Source: Symbiodinium natans
Lineage: Eukaryota; Sar; Dinophyceae; Suessiales; Symbiodiniaceae
Direction of reading: 5' to 3'
DNA length: 64,000 nucleotides
NCBI GenBank assembly: GCA_905221605.1
Contig: CAJNDS010001113.1
Location: 909,163-973,162 of the forward strand
The position numbers and the translations under genes are program-made. Positions 11,502 through 21,151 of the stretch are shown here, one piece after another (position 1 is the first letter of the stretch; every line of letters starts with the position of its first letter). The notes below the pieces were generated by a model, which was given only the letters and a program-made list of their open reading frames with translations, had not been told where the DNA came from and did not search any database.

Positions 11502-11590
11502 CCAAGAGCACCGCTGCCCATATACATGGGTGCTCGAGCCTCTTGGACAGGGCTTTGACCTGGCGCGTGGCGAACCTACGGGCTTTCTCA
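11502..11590 (-). CDS. Candidate 89-base exon
   Basis: The acceptor is the array itself, CCCTAAACCCTTAG. The open stretch contains EKARRFATRQVKALSKRLEH and then PCIWAAVLL, and the exon runs into GGGTTTAGGG, where GTTTAGGG can serve as donor. This is one of the clearest cases of both intron ends being telomere-type repeats. Basic amphipathic sequence, product unknown. Confidence 0.55.
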
Positions 11591-11639
11591 CTAAGGGTTT
11601 AGGGTTTAGGGTTTTGGGTTTAGGGTTTAGGGTTTAGGG

Positions 11640-11745
11640 TTATAACCCCAACTATCACTGTACTTATAAGCCCCCTAAGTCCCCCAAGTAGGTTATAAGT
11701 AGATTTATAGCTGTGGTAGCCATGAACCTCCAAGTAGCCTCCCAG
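11640..11745 (-). repeat. Dispersed repeat family B, copy 2
   Basis: The segment 11663-11706 is the inverted copy of 7229-7275 (CTGTACTTATAAGCCCCCTA onward). The end GCCATGAACCTCCAAGTAGC matches the right ends of the copies at 7.3 and 51.9 kb. Confidence 0.6.
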
Positions 11746-13014
11746 GACAACCTTTCTGGGGACACTTTGGCGACGCATTTCACTATGTAGCGAAGCCACG
11801 TACTTAAGACCCCAACCCCTCTTCTCTAATCTTCTGGGGCCTGGCCTGAAACCCTGATCCATTTCGGCATTTAAAGCAGCATTTTTAGTGTGTGTGTGTG
11901 TGTGTCCGGGCAAATCTCTTAAGCCTTTTTGCGGGCTTCTTGGCACCTCCGGACTGGCATTTTAGTAAAATGGAAGGGGCATCAAAACCGATTGTTATTT
12001 GGGACCCCCCCCCCCTGGAACCTCCCTGAGACTGCCTGAAGCCCCCTGCAAGGTCTTTCTCCAAGCAGGGGCCGGCGGCGGCCTCTGCCTTTCCTCCAAG
12101 GAGCCTTTTCAAATTCAAGAACCCAAGAACGCCCCGTTTCTAGGGGGGTGTGGGGTAGAACCGTAAAAACCTAAAAAGAGAATAGTCTGGGTGAGGGGTG
12201 GGGTTACTAAGCTAGGCAAGCACGATAGGGAGTGTGCCCTAAATCACCACCCCTTGAAGGGGAAGGTTTGCCAACAAAAAGCCTTAATTTGGAGGCCCTG
12301 TGGCCGATTCCAGTCAAGAAGTCGATGGCAGAAATGATCCCATAATTTTGCTGATTTTGGGCTCCGGCCCCCCCAATGCCTTTTCAAGGCTCGCATACAT
12401 GGCTGCATGATTTTTCCAGGTTTTGGAGCCTCAAAGGTTTCCGCGGCCCTCGACCCTCGTAAGGGGCTCTAGCTCTGTCAGGAGTCTCTCAAGCGGTTGC
12501 TGTCGAGGCCTTTGTTGCGCTTGGCCGTGTTTCAGATTGCAGGGGCCTCCCAGAGAGCCCATATTGCGAGGCCAGCTATTGGGAAAGCGATTGAATAAAA
12601 GCAGGGAAGCCCCCTTGGTTGGGGGTCTTGGGGGGTAGAACCCGCAACCCTAAAAGAGAATAACTACCGTGCGAGAGGGAGTGCGCCCCTGCATCTAAAG
12701 AAAGGCGCACTCCCCGCGCGCCTACACTGAGACACCTTAAACCCTAAACCCTAAACTTTGAACCCAAAACCCGAACCCCTAATGTGCTTATCTTAGAGCC
12801 CCTGAACCCTGAATATTCTCATCCCCTGAAAGGGTGTGCGCCTCCGCACGTGCATCCACTGCTGCACACAAATAAACCCTAAACCCTAAATCCCTGCTAG
12901 AGCATGTGTGGGTGGCCGGGGTGGGTTGACAAGCAATGCAAGCGTGTGGCGCGGGCCCCCTCCTGACACCGTGAAACCTAAACCCTAAACCCTAAACCCT
13001 AAACCCTAAACCCT

Positions 13015-13121
13015 TATTGTTACCAGCAGACAGCCCCAATATTTAGGGAAACGTGCACACGCCTTTTTCTTGAGCCATGAGCGAACAACGGTAAGTAACG
13101 AAATGTCTTTCTGTAACAACA
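13015..13121 (-). repeat. 3' LTR (107 bp)
   Basis: It is identical base for base to 33659-33765. On the element strand it begins TGTTGTTAC and ends GTAACAATA, a 9-base terminal inverted repeat with one mismatch, so the ends are TG...TA rather than TG...CA. Directly upstream lies a GGGGGG purine tract. Directly outside lies a CCCTAAA array. Confidence 0.9.
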
Positions 13122-13127
13122 CCCCCC
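13122..13127 (-). other. Polypurine tract
   Basis: On the element strand GCGGGGGG abuts the TG start of the 3' LTR, which is where the plus-strand primer of an LTR retrotransposon lies. The position fixes the LTR boundary independently of the repeat comparison. Confidence 0.65.
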
Positions 13128-13505
13128 GCGCAACTTAGTGCAACGTAAGAGGCGTCAAAAGTTGAGGAAAGACAAACGATGTTCGCTACAGTCGTACCTA
13201 GTACGCAAAACGACTGCATCTTGAGGAAATTTCACCTCACATAACCAGCTGAAAATAAATCCAGCCCGTCAGGGAGGTGCTCTTCACCTGTTACCCTGAG
13301 GATAGAAACTGACTACAACTGCTACTGTGTAGCCAGCTCGTCAGAGCGGCGAAGGAGATGCAGTGTGGCGCACGGGCACACACACACGTAGGCTGATGGA
13401 ATCAGAAATGCAAAGAACGAAAACAATTTGCTCAAAAGGGCTGGGTCGGCGAATCCGACCCGTCAGGGTGGAGTGTGCAACCCTGACCATGCCTCCTTTT
13501 AGGCC

Positions 13506-15278
13506 TTAGTACCGCCTCTCTTGCACACCAGTGTGTGGATTCGTGACGTGGTGTTTCCATCCTCTGAGATACCACAACACGTGGTCATAGTCGTAGACGA
13601 CGATCCCCCCTGGGTTTCCCCAAGCAGGAAGGGCGTTCACCACCTCTTCTTCCGACACCCAGTGCGCATCCCGGGCCTTGAGCATGGCCCAGTAGTACCC
13701 GTCAAGAAGGGTCCAGGTGCTCGAGCGCGTCCGCGTCGGGTCAATGAGATCACCATCATGGTCGAAAGGGTAGTGCTCTGGAAGGTCAGCAAAGAGTTCC
13801 TGAAGAATGCTGAGCCTTTTCCCAATCTCGACATCGACTCAGCTGCGCCTCTCAGCCAACCATTCTCCTTCCGTCATGCTTGGTCCAGTGGGATCCACGC
13901 GTCTGCGGGATGTGCGCACCTCTCCAGGGGAACCTGGGCGTCGCACTGGCGGAGGCCGCGGGGTCGAAGCCCTGCGCTGTGGCGGTGGCCTCTCAAACAT
14001 TGCTGAGCTGAGACCTGGAGATCTGCCCCTCGATGTAGCCCTAGACGGCGTGCGCTCCCTCGCTCCCATAGAAGGCCCATACTTTGCTGTCGGTGGGCGG
14101 TAGCCTTCAGCTTCCGCTGGGCGACGGGCCGGCGCTGAGCTTCTGCGATCAGCTGTGGGAGGAGGAGGAGGTCGCATCATTCCGAGTGAGGACGCTCTCG
14201 TGGGACGAATCCACTCCGGCTCGACACGGTTGGAGTGCAGATACCGCTGGTAAAACCTGGTATCGCGGAGCAGCTCATTCAATTGGGTCTGACCGAGGCA
14301 AGCAAACCCGTCAGGGATGCGGAGAGATCGAGCCAAGTCCACGTGGCGTGGTGCAGGATCCTGACGGCTTCCGCTCAGGGGAAGTTGATCCTGGAAGAAA
14401 CGACTGATCTCCGCCATCACTTCTGAGACGGTGCCTACCCTTGGTGTGAACAAGTCACCATCGTAAGAGAGAATCGTGAAAGGTCTCTGTCGCCCTTCCG
14501 GGGACTGCTGGGTGGCGTAGATGATCATGGATATCTCATCAATGAGATAGAGCCTTGACTGAAAGGCCACAAAGAAAGCTTCATCCAATGATACTCGGTC
14601 GTCTCCCGGACGATAGGCGATTGAGACTCTGGCGTCAGCCCGGTGAGTGCCAGCGAATGCTTTCCTCTCGTTGGCATCAGCCCCGGGTGCTGGATTGTGC
14701 AAATGGGCGAACATGTCCAGCTGGGCCAATGAAGTGATACCCATACCACGGGACGCAAAATTGTAGGCGTCGAGGGGATTGGTGAGAGCGTCAGCGATCG
14801 ACTGGCCTCCCCTCTTCATTGCCGGTTTTCTCACGCTCACGCATTTGCTGCGCACTGCTGCAGGGAGACTTTGATCTTGTGCTTCGCGCGTTCCTCGCTC
14901 TGCACGGTGCCGGTTCATGGCCAACCCCGGCCGGGGGGCGATCGACATGATGTCGATGTTCCGTCCCTTCCGGGAGGACTCCAGGCGTCGTTTGCTGGGT
15001 TCGGCAACATGTGCCATGTCACTCTCAGCTGCGATTCTGGAGCCGCAGAACTGGCACTCAATCATTCCATCGATGTAATGTTTACGGCAACTGGTGCAGT
15101 AAAACCAGGGAAAGGAAACAAGCTCCTGGACGATGAAATGGTCGAGCTCGGAGCGGTACTTTCGATCCACTCGGATGCCCTTTGCGGAGAACCACACCTT
15201 GAGCGTGGAACCCCACTTGGCTTCCGCCAGTGGCTCGGGCCGCGGTGCGTTGTCGGCGAACTTGAGGTCCTCGAGCCT
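13506..15278 (-). CDS. Retroelement polyprotein, C-terminal part (zinc ribbon, disordered tail)
   Basis: This open frame is the continuation of the 21152-24625 frame after the nested element. From AGG at 15278 it reads RLEDLKFADNAPRPEPLAEA, then a four-cysteine zinc ribbon CTSCRKHYIDGMIECQFC (about residues 60-77), a folded stretch with SIAYRPGDDRVSLDEAFFVA and LYLIDEISMIIYATQQ, and a Pro/Arg-rich disordered tail. An in-frame TGA at 13839-13841 follows ERRS. The frame stays open for another 110 codons (VDVEIGKRLSILQELFADLP to GVQERRY) and ends at TAA (13506-13508). I know no named family for this part. Because reading resumes cleanly after TGA, this stop is either one point mutation or a read-through codon. 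Confidence 0.7.
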
Positions 15279-15280
15279 GA

Positions 15281-15306
15281 CCCAGAGACTCCAAAAGTCT
15301 TTAAAT
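15281..15306. repeat. Terminal inverted repeat, left end on plus strand
   Basis: CCCAGAGACTCCAAAAGTCT plus TTAAAT. It is the exact reverse complement of 21126-21151. Confidence 0.9.
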
Positions 15307-15318
15307 TTAAGAAAGACC

Positions 15319-15496
15319 CTTAATTAAAAAAAAACCCGCTAAAATCAGCCCTTAAACAAAGGATATTAGCTTAATTAAAGGTTAAAGTGTAAAACCAAAC
15401 CTTAATTAGAAGGTTTTTCGCCTTAATTAAGAGTTGTGCGGTTCGAAGAAGCGCTTTTGGCTTAATTAGAGGTTTTTTTGGTGCATTCTTAATTAA
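15319..15496. repeat. Subterminal CTTAATTAA cluster
   Basis: CTTAATTAA or CTTAATTAG occurs at 15319, 15370, 15401, 15422, 15461 and 15488, several followed by AGG. TTAATTAA is palindromic. The opposite end carries matching motifs at 21046 and 21071. Placement just inside both terminal repeats suggests binding sites for a transposase. Confidence 0.65.
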
Positions 15497-15542
15497 AGGT
15501 TTTTTGGTGTGGTACATGCAAGATGATGTCTCGTGACAGAGG

Positions 15543-16839
15543 CTAATAAAGCACGGTCTGAAGCCTTTTTTTGACTGAGCTGGCTCGCAAAAGTGGTGGT
15601 TTTGGATTGCTTGCTGCAAACTTCTGCAACATTGCCCTTGAAACTCCGAGCATGCTGAACTCCCCGCCCCTGCGAACAGCATGCTTCGACAATGTGTGCC
15701 CAAACGATTCGTCCCGGTACGACCACGTTCTTCGTGGGTTCGCAGGCGAGGCAGCAATTTCAAGAAAGGCATGAAGCTTTGGCTTGGCCCGGAAAAGCTT
15801 CTGCCCCGGCAGCGAGGTTAGCTTGACGAAGAGAACTGCAAACCTGCGAGCTCGGGCTTCCAGAACCTCTCTTTTCCAGACACTGTCATGAAGACAGTCG
15901 TAGCAGCTTTCCAGAACCCTCGCAGCACGTCGCATGGTCACCTCCATGTCGGAGTCGGTGACACAGTACTTCTCCACGAGCTCCCTGCAAAAAGGAACCA
16001 AGGCTCTGGTCTCCCCTGCCTTGGCACGAAGCTTGGGCCAGGCACCCTTCATGTCCACCTCAATGCTGGAAGTGGCACCACTGCCGAAGGCATCCATCAA
16101 CGAGCCCAATTCACCATCCATGGTTCCCGTCTGACTGTGCCGAGTCGTGTCGGTGGCAGAGTCTCTCTCTGTGCTCTCCTTCTGCATCTTGTAGAAGTAG
16201 CGATGCAGGAGTTTGTTCTTGTGCGGCTGCTCTTGCCTGGTGTGCTTGAACCTTTCCTCGGACTCTCTCAGGAGGTCCTGCAAGGTGTCGGCTGCCACCT
16301 GCTCTGAAAGGTTGCTTTCGTTCAGGCCATTGAGCTCCAGGATTTTCGACCTCTGCGACCAAATCTGTGAAGGCAGCAACCCACACCCAACAAAAAGAAA
16401 TATTACTGCAGCCAAGCCACCGGGTCATGAAGCCTTTCAGAAACTCATTCGCTTCCTCGTGTTGAACCTCCGTGTTCTTCGTCAGCTCGTTGGCCCAGTC
16501 CAAGCAGTGCATGCCACTCTGCACAAGCTTCTCCAAGATCTTGCTCTTGCCACTCACGTCTGCTGCCTTGTAGTCACTGAGGATCTTCGCTGCTGCTGCT
16601 CTGTGCTCGGGGGTGGCTTTCTTGGCCTTGCACTGGTAGGACAGCGAGGTCAGCAGTCCCGACAGCTGGCCTCTCTCCATGCCGATCTTGCCCACTGCTT
16701 CTGTTGGCTCGGTCTTCACTGCTTGCGACTTGGGTGTGGGCGCCTTGGCCGTCCTCTTGGCAGCGGCCTTGGGCTCCCTCTTCACTGCTTTTGCAGCAAA
16801 CTTGCCCGAGGAGGTCGCAGGCTTAGCCGTCTTAACCAT
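15543..16839 (-). CDS. Two-exon gene A of the nested element
   Basis: The start is the ATG of MVKTAKPATSSGKFAAKAVK (16839). Exon 1 ends at 16421 and exon 2 begins at 16350; the 70-base intron is GT-AG, and removing it gives GFMTR-SKILELNGLN and a frame of 408 codons. The N-terminus is a Lys/Ala/Pro-rich basic tail like a nuclear or DNA-binding tail. The middle and C-terminal parts (KILELNGLNESNL, RYFYKMQKESTE, VTMRRAARVLESCYDCLH) resemble an uncharacterised protein family that I recall as common in dinoflagellate gene sets; that is memory, not a search. I see no DDE-type catalytic triad. Role unknown; it is the better candidate of the two genes for something that moves the element. Confidence 0.6.
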
Positions 16840-17067
16840 TGCAAGCAAGCGAGTTCTTCTAAAGTGGAGCACGAGGGAACCGGTACCTTTGAGCACTCTG
16901 GGCACTGATGGGCATTGTCGGCCAGAGTATGTCTGGGCTTTGAAGGAGTGGCCTCCTTGTGTCGCAGGAGGCCACTCCTACACCTGATGCTGCATCCCGT
17001 ACTGAGGAAAAATAATTAAAAAAAAGAAAGATAGAGAAAGAGCACCAGACACCGAGAGAGAGAAAGT

Positions 17068-17360
17068 TTGTATACATGTTTCCACGTACATATCTATACA
17101 GTTGTACACGTATATATATATATATGTATACATATATATATATATACAGATATAGAGATATGTATGCATACACATGCATATGTCTGTGTATGTCGATTTT
17201 GTGTTATTTATCGATTTATTTATTTATTTATTTATATATATATATGCTATCTGCAAATATATAGATATGTATATATATATATACATCAATATATATATAT
17301 ATATTGATATGTATTTAAGTATACACATATGATATATATATATATATATGCATACATAAA
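17068..17360. repeat. AT-rich microsatellite block
   Basis: Runs of (TA)n, (ATAC)n and TTTA repeats with palindromic stretches. It has no coding value although it gives short tyrosine- and isoleucine-rich frames. Confidence 0.85.
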
Positions 17361-17412
17361 CACACCGGGGGGGGGGTTGTGTAGGGTGTCGGGTTTAGGG
17401 TCCTAGGGTGCT

Positions 17413-17974
17413 GAACCTTAAACCCCAGACCCTAAAGCTTAAACCTTAGAGCTTAAACACCAGACCCCTAAACCTTAAACCTTAAACCCTAAACCCTAAA
17501 TCTGAAACCCCTAACCCTAAACCCTAAACCTTAAACCTTAAACCCGACACCCTAAACTCCAAACCCTGAACCCTAAATCCTAAGCCCTAAACTCTGAACC
17601 CTATAAACCCTGACCCTAAACCCGAAACCCTAGACCCTAAGCACTAACCCCTAAACCCGAAACCCTGAGCCCAAACCCTTCAACCCAAACCCTGAACCTT
17701 AAACCCCAGACCCTAAACCTTAAACCTTAAAGCTTAAACGCCAGACCCCTAAACCTTAAACCTTAAACCCTAAACCCTAAATCTTAAACCCCTAACCCTA
17801 AAAAACCCTAAACCTTAAACCTTAAACCCGACACCCTAAACTCCAAACCCTGAACCCTAAATCCTAAGCCCTAAACTCTGAACCCTAAACCCTGACCCGA
17901 AACCCGAATCTAGACCCTAAGCACTAACCCCTAAACCCGAAACCCTGAGCCCAAACCCTTCAACCCAAACCCTG
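17413..17974. repeat. 281-bp tandem duplication of degenerate telomere repeats
   Basis: Two copies start GAACCTTAAACCCCAGACCC at 17413 and 17694, and the scrambled heptamer variants then follow in the same order (GCCAGACCCCTAAACC, CGACACCCTAAACTCC, GCACTAACCCC). Few differences separate the copies, so the duplication happened after the array had degenerated. It lies between the two genes of the nested element. Confidence 0.8.
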
Positions 17975-18192
17975 GGCCCTAAAGCCTAAGCATAAAACCC
18001 CAAACCCTGAAGGCCTAAACCCTTAACCCCGAACCCTAAACCCTAGCCCCTAAGGCCTAAACCCGGCAACAGGAACCCGAGACCCCAAACCCTGAGGCCT
18101 CAAGCCTTAACCCTAAACCCTAAACCCTAGACCCTAGGGTCTACCCTAAAGACTAAACCCTAAACCACAAGGCCCATACTCGAAAGCCTGAA

Positions 18193-18365
18193 GAGTGCCA
18201 CTGTCGACGAAACCCGTTCAAAAAACGTTAAAATTTTTAACTTTTTTTAACATAATTTTTAACAGCCTTTTCCTTTAGTTTGCCTTCTAAATCCATGTTA
18301 AAAATTGTTAAAAAACGTTAAAAATTTTAACGTTTTTTGAACAGGTTCCCTCGGCAGTGGCACTC
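18193..18365. mobile_element. 173-bp MITE with long inverted repeats
   Basis: The ends GAGTGCCACTGTCGACGAAA and the reverse complement of CGGCAGTGGCACTC start an inverted repeat of nearly 50 bases that continues through GTTCAAAAAACGTTAAAA. GAA flanks the element on each side (18190-18192 and 18366-18368), consistent with a 3-bp target duplication. Noncoding. Confidence 0.8.
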
Positions 18366-18610
18366 GAACGAACTCCAGACACACTATTCTTTTTGCGCGC
18401 TCCACCTCGGATCTGCACGCTGCCTGAGCGAAGCTCCGGAAGATGATGCTGCTAAGCCTGGATCACACGTGAACTGTCACGAACTGACACAAGCTGCAGA
18501 AGTCTTGACACAATCTTTGTACTTGCTTGGCTTGCGTGACAAGCAGCTCTCAGCTGGTGCACCGACGAGGCTCAATCTGTCTTCTGCTTCCTCCAAAAAC
18601 AAGACACGGA

Positions 18611-18770
18611 CAAACCCTAAACCCTAAACCCTAAACCCTAAACCCTAAACCCTAAACCCTAAACCCTAAACCCTAAACCCGAAACCCTAACCCCTAACCC
18701 CTAAACCCTAAACCCTAAACCCTAACCCCTAAACCCTCAACCCTAAACCCTAAACCCTAAACCCTAAGTT
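18611..18770 (-). repeat. Interstitial telomere-type array inside the nested element
   Basis: About 22 CCCTAAA units with variants CCCGAAA, CCCCTAA and CCCTCAA. It lies just past the 3' end of gene B, so telomere-type repeats are also present within mobile DNA. Confidence 0.9.
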
Positions 18771-20482
18771 TATGCAATGCACTGCAGAGCATGGCTTCCA
18801 CTGTAGTCCTGGGATCATGGGCATCGGCTTGGTCACCACGGCCTGCCAAAACCAAAAAAAAAGGAGTGCTCCTCCTCAATAGGAGAAGCCCTCCTGCAAC
18901 TGAATTTAAAAGCATAAGTAGTGCAGCTGGGCCTGCTGCCTCCTCGGGAGCTGGTGGACCACTGGCCTGACCAAGAGGCTGCATGGATAACAAACCCGAA
19001 ACAAAATCATCCCCTTCACAAAAACAAATTGCCTCGGGACCCTCATCATCCACGGCAACTGGCTGTCCCCGAGCCCTGCCGGGGAGTGGCTTGCTTGTTT
19101 GGCAGCACACAAGCAACAGGACCTCAACTATTGAGCATTCCGAGGCTGGCTTCGTCTTGGCAATCTTACTGGGGGGACCGGTCTCCTCATGAGCAGACAA
19201 GGGCAAAGGGCAAAAGCTTCGAACGAACTAAGAAGGAGGCCCTCCTCGACAGGAGAGCCTCCTGTGCGAACAATTCTGCATGTATCCTCGTCCGGCTCGC
19301 CATCCACTTTGGTCCAGCTCTGATAGCTCCGCATGGAGGCTGGCGACCCGTCCCTCCTCTTCTCTGCTGCTTCGCAGCTCCTGCCCCTCTTCTCTGGAGG
19401 TGCCTCGTGTGAGAGAGCACACAAAGCACATGCATGTCTCTATGCAGACACAACAGTGTAGCCACACAGTGCAGCCCAGTAGCCGGTGGAGGGTTCTTCG
19501 GGATAACCAGGGGCCTGGCCTTGGGCTTCGGGTGCTGCTGGGCCTTGGCTTCGCGGGAACAAAGAAAACACAAGCAACACAGGAAACTCTGAAAGTCTTT
19601 CTGCCGGAAAGGCACCGCTTCGGCTTGCTCTTGGCCCTCTTGGCCTGGATCTTCTTCCTCTTCATCACTCGGTGGCTGAAACTCCGGCTCACCGGCATCC
19701 TTCCACCCCTTGACCTTGGCCCACCACACCTTTCGCTGCTTGCCCCTGTTCTTCTTCTTCTTCGCCAAGGTGGGCTCAATGTAGTTGGCAAACTCCTTCA
19801 GGTCCCACCGGCCTCCACTGCCCTTGCTGTAGGGATCCCAGAGGTTCTCTCGGTTGGCCGAGTAGATGTAGAGCTCACCTTAGCGAGGAGACCCTCCTAT
19901 ACAGGAGACCCTCCTTTCCAGGAGAACCTCCTAAAAACTGCAAGGCTCAACTTGAAGGAGACCCTCCTAGAGTGAAGGAGAGCCTCCTGAAATCTGGATG
20001 CTGACATGTTGCACTTTGTGTTTAGGCAGCCACCCTCCCGCACATAGGACCAGTTGTGCTTGCATTTCTTGCACTTTCTCACATCGATGCCGGACATGTC
20101 ATTGGGGTCCTCGTCCCACGGGTCGTCGTCCTTCTTCCACCACTGGGAGCCTTCACCCTTCTTGTCGTGGCCACGATCCTTCCAGCTGGAGCCCCACCCC
20201 TCAGCGACAGGACTGCAGAGAACCCTGGGCAACAATCTGAGCACACAAAATGCAGCCAAAACTAATGCAGCCAAGCGACACCAGAACCAGAACCTGACTG
20301 ATGATGCCAAGACATCCCTGCTTGTGGCAGACAGAGGTCTGGGGCTGCACTGAAGGCTTTAGCTTGGGCCGAGAAGCTGGCTGGCAGGCAACGAAGCTCA
20401 AACAACAAGTCTCACCTGCACTGCACCTCACAGCATCTCCTCCTACTCTGCATGCACTGCACACTCTCATGCGCCGACAAGT
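18757..20482 (-). CDS. Multi-exon gene B of the nested element (zinc-binding)
   Basis: Exons read on the minus strand. One is 20482-20416 (RRMRVCSACRVGGDAVRC), with acceptor TGCAG and donor GTGAGA. The next is 20212 to about 19995 (GWGSSWKDRGHDKKGEGSQW, then KCKKCKHNWSYVREGGC), with acceptor CTGCAG. A third starts at 19878 (ELYIYSANRENLWDPYSKG, then EPTLAKKKKNRGKQRKVWWA and an acidic run). Further fragments may continue to about 18757, but I cannot place those junctions. CSAC and CKKCKHNWSYVREGGCLNTKC look like zinc-binding Cys clusters. The intron at 19994-19879 consists largely of AGGAGG-N-TCTCCT hairpin units. No named family recognised; 5' end not determined. Confidence 0.5.
19879..19994. 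repeat. Intron built of AGGAG/CTCCT hairpin units
   Basis: Within 116 bases there are five short palindromes of the form AGGAGG(G/C)TCTCCT. Related units lie at 18870-18900, 19228-19262 and 20699-20740, in or near other noncoding parts of the nested element. Introns ending in short inverted repeats are known as introner elements in dinoflagellates; this repeat sequence differs from the telomere-type intron ends elsewhere. Confidence 0.6.
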
Positions 20483-21045
20483 CTGCAGGCAGAGGTAAGC
20501 ATGCATGCAGTCAGAGCTATGTGCAAGCAAGGACATCTCTGGCTGTCAACATATGCATGTATACACAGGAGGTCTTCCTCCCAGCAGGGCTGCACAGAAC
20601 TCTTCAGGGTTTCCTGCTTGCTCCAGCACCTTTCCCACTCGACTAAACTCTCAAGCAAGAAGATCAATTTGGAGATACACATGAGCAGATTTTTTTCCAA
20701 GGAGGCACTCCTCGACAGGAGAGTCCTCCTATATAGGGGACCTCACCATGCAAGTCTTGCAAGGGATATGACTTTCCACCGCGAGCTGATGTTTGCTACC
20801 ATGTCTTTTCACTCAGGAGGGATCCACCAACCTCAACACAAATCAATCTGCCAAGATGCAGCTGACCTCGAGCCTTTAAAATTGTGCAGGCAGAACAGGA
20901 CGGCATGTAGACCCATTGTTCTTTTCGAGAGATATGTACACACACACACACACACACACATCTCCTCGGATCTGCTCCATCGATCTCGATCATTCACTTG
21001 CATGCCAGACAGTGTCTTTATGAAACATGTTGGGAAAGAAAAGCC

Positions 21046-21080
21046 CTTAATTAACAGGTGTGATAAAACCCTTTAATTAA
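21046..21080. repeat. Subterminal CTTAATTAA motifs, right end
   Basis: CTTAATTAA at 21046-21054 and CTTTAATTAA at 21071-21080, with further TTAAATTAAATTAA at about 21092. They mirror the cluster at 15319-15496. Confidence 0.6.
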
Positions 21081-21125
21081 GCAAATAGCGCTTAAATTAA
21101 ATTAACGCATAATCCCTTAACCATG

Positions 21126-21151
21126 ATTTAAAGACTTTTGGAGTCTCTGGG
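21126..21151. repeat. Terminal inverted repeat, right end on plus strand
   Basis: Exact reverse complement of 15281-15306. It overlaps the apparent last codons of the interrupted polyprotein (PRDSKSL then TAA), so that stop codon is contributed by the element, not by the retroelement. Confidence 0.9.

Noticed and set aside
17068-17307. Tyrosine/isoleucine-rich small proteins
   Set aside because: They are translations of (TA)n and (ATAC)n microsatellites; the same applies to 48664-48849, 53564-53938 and 61379-61875.
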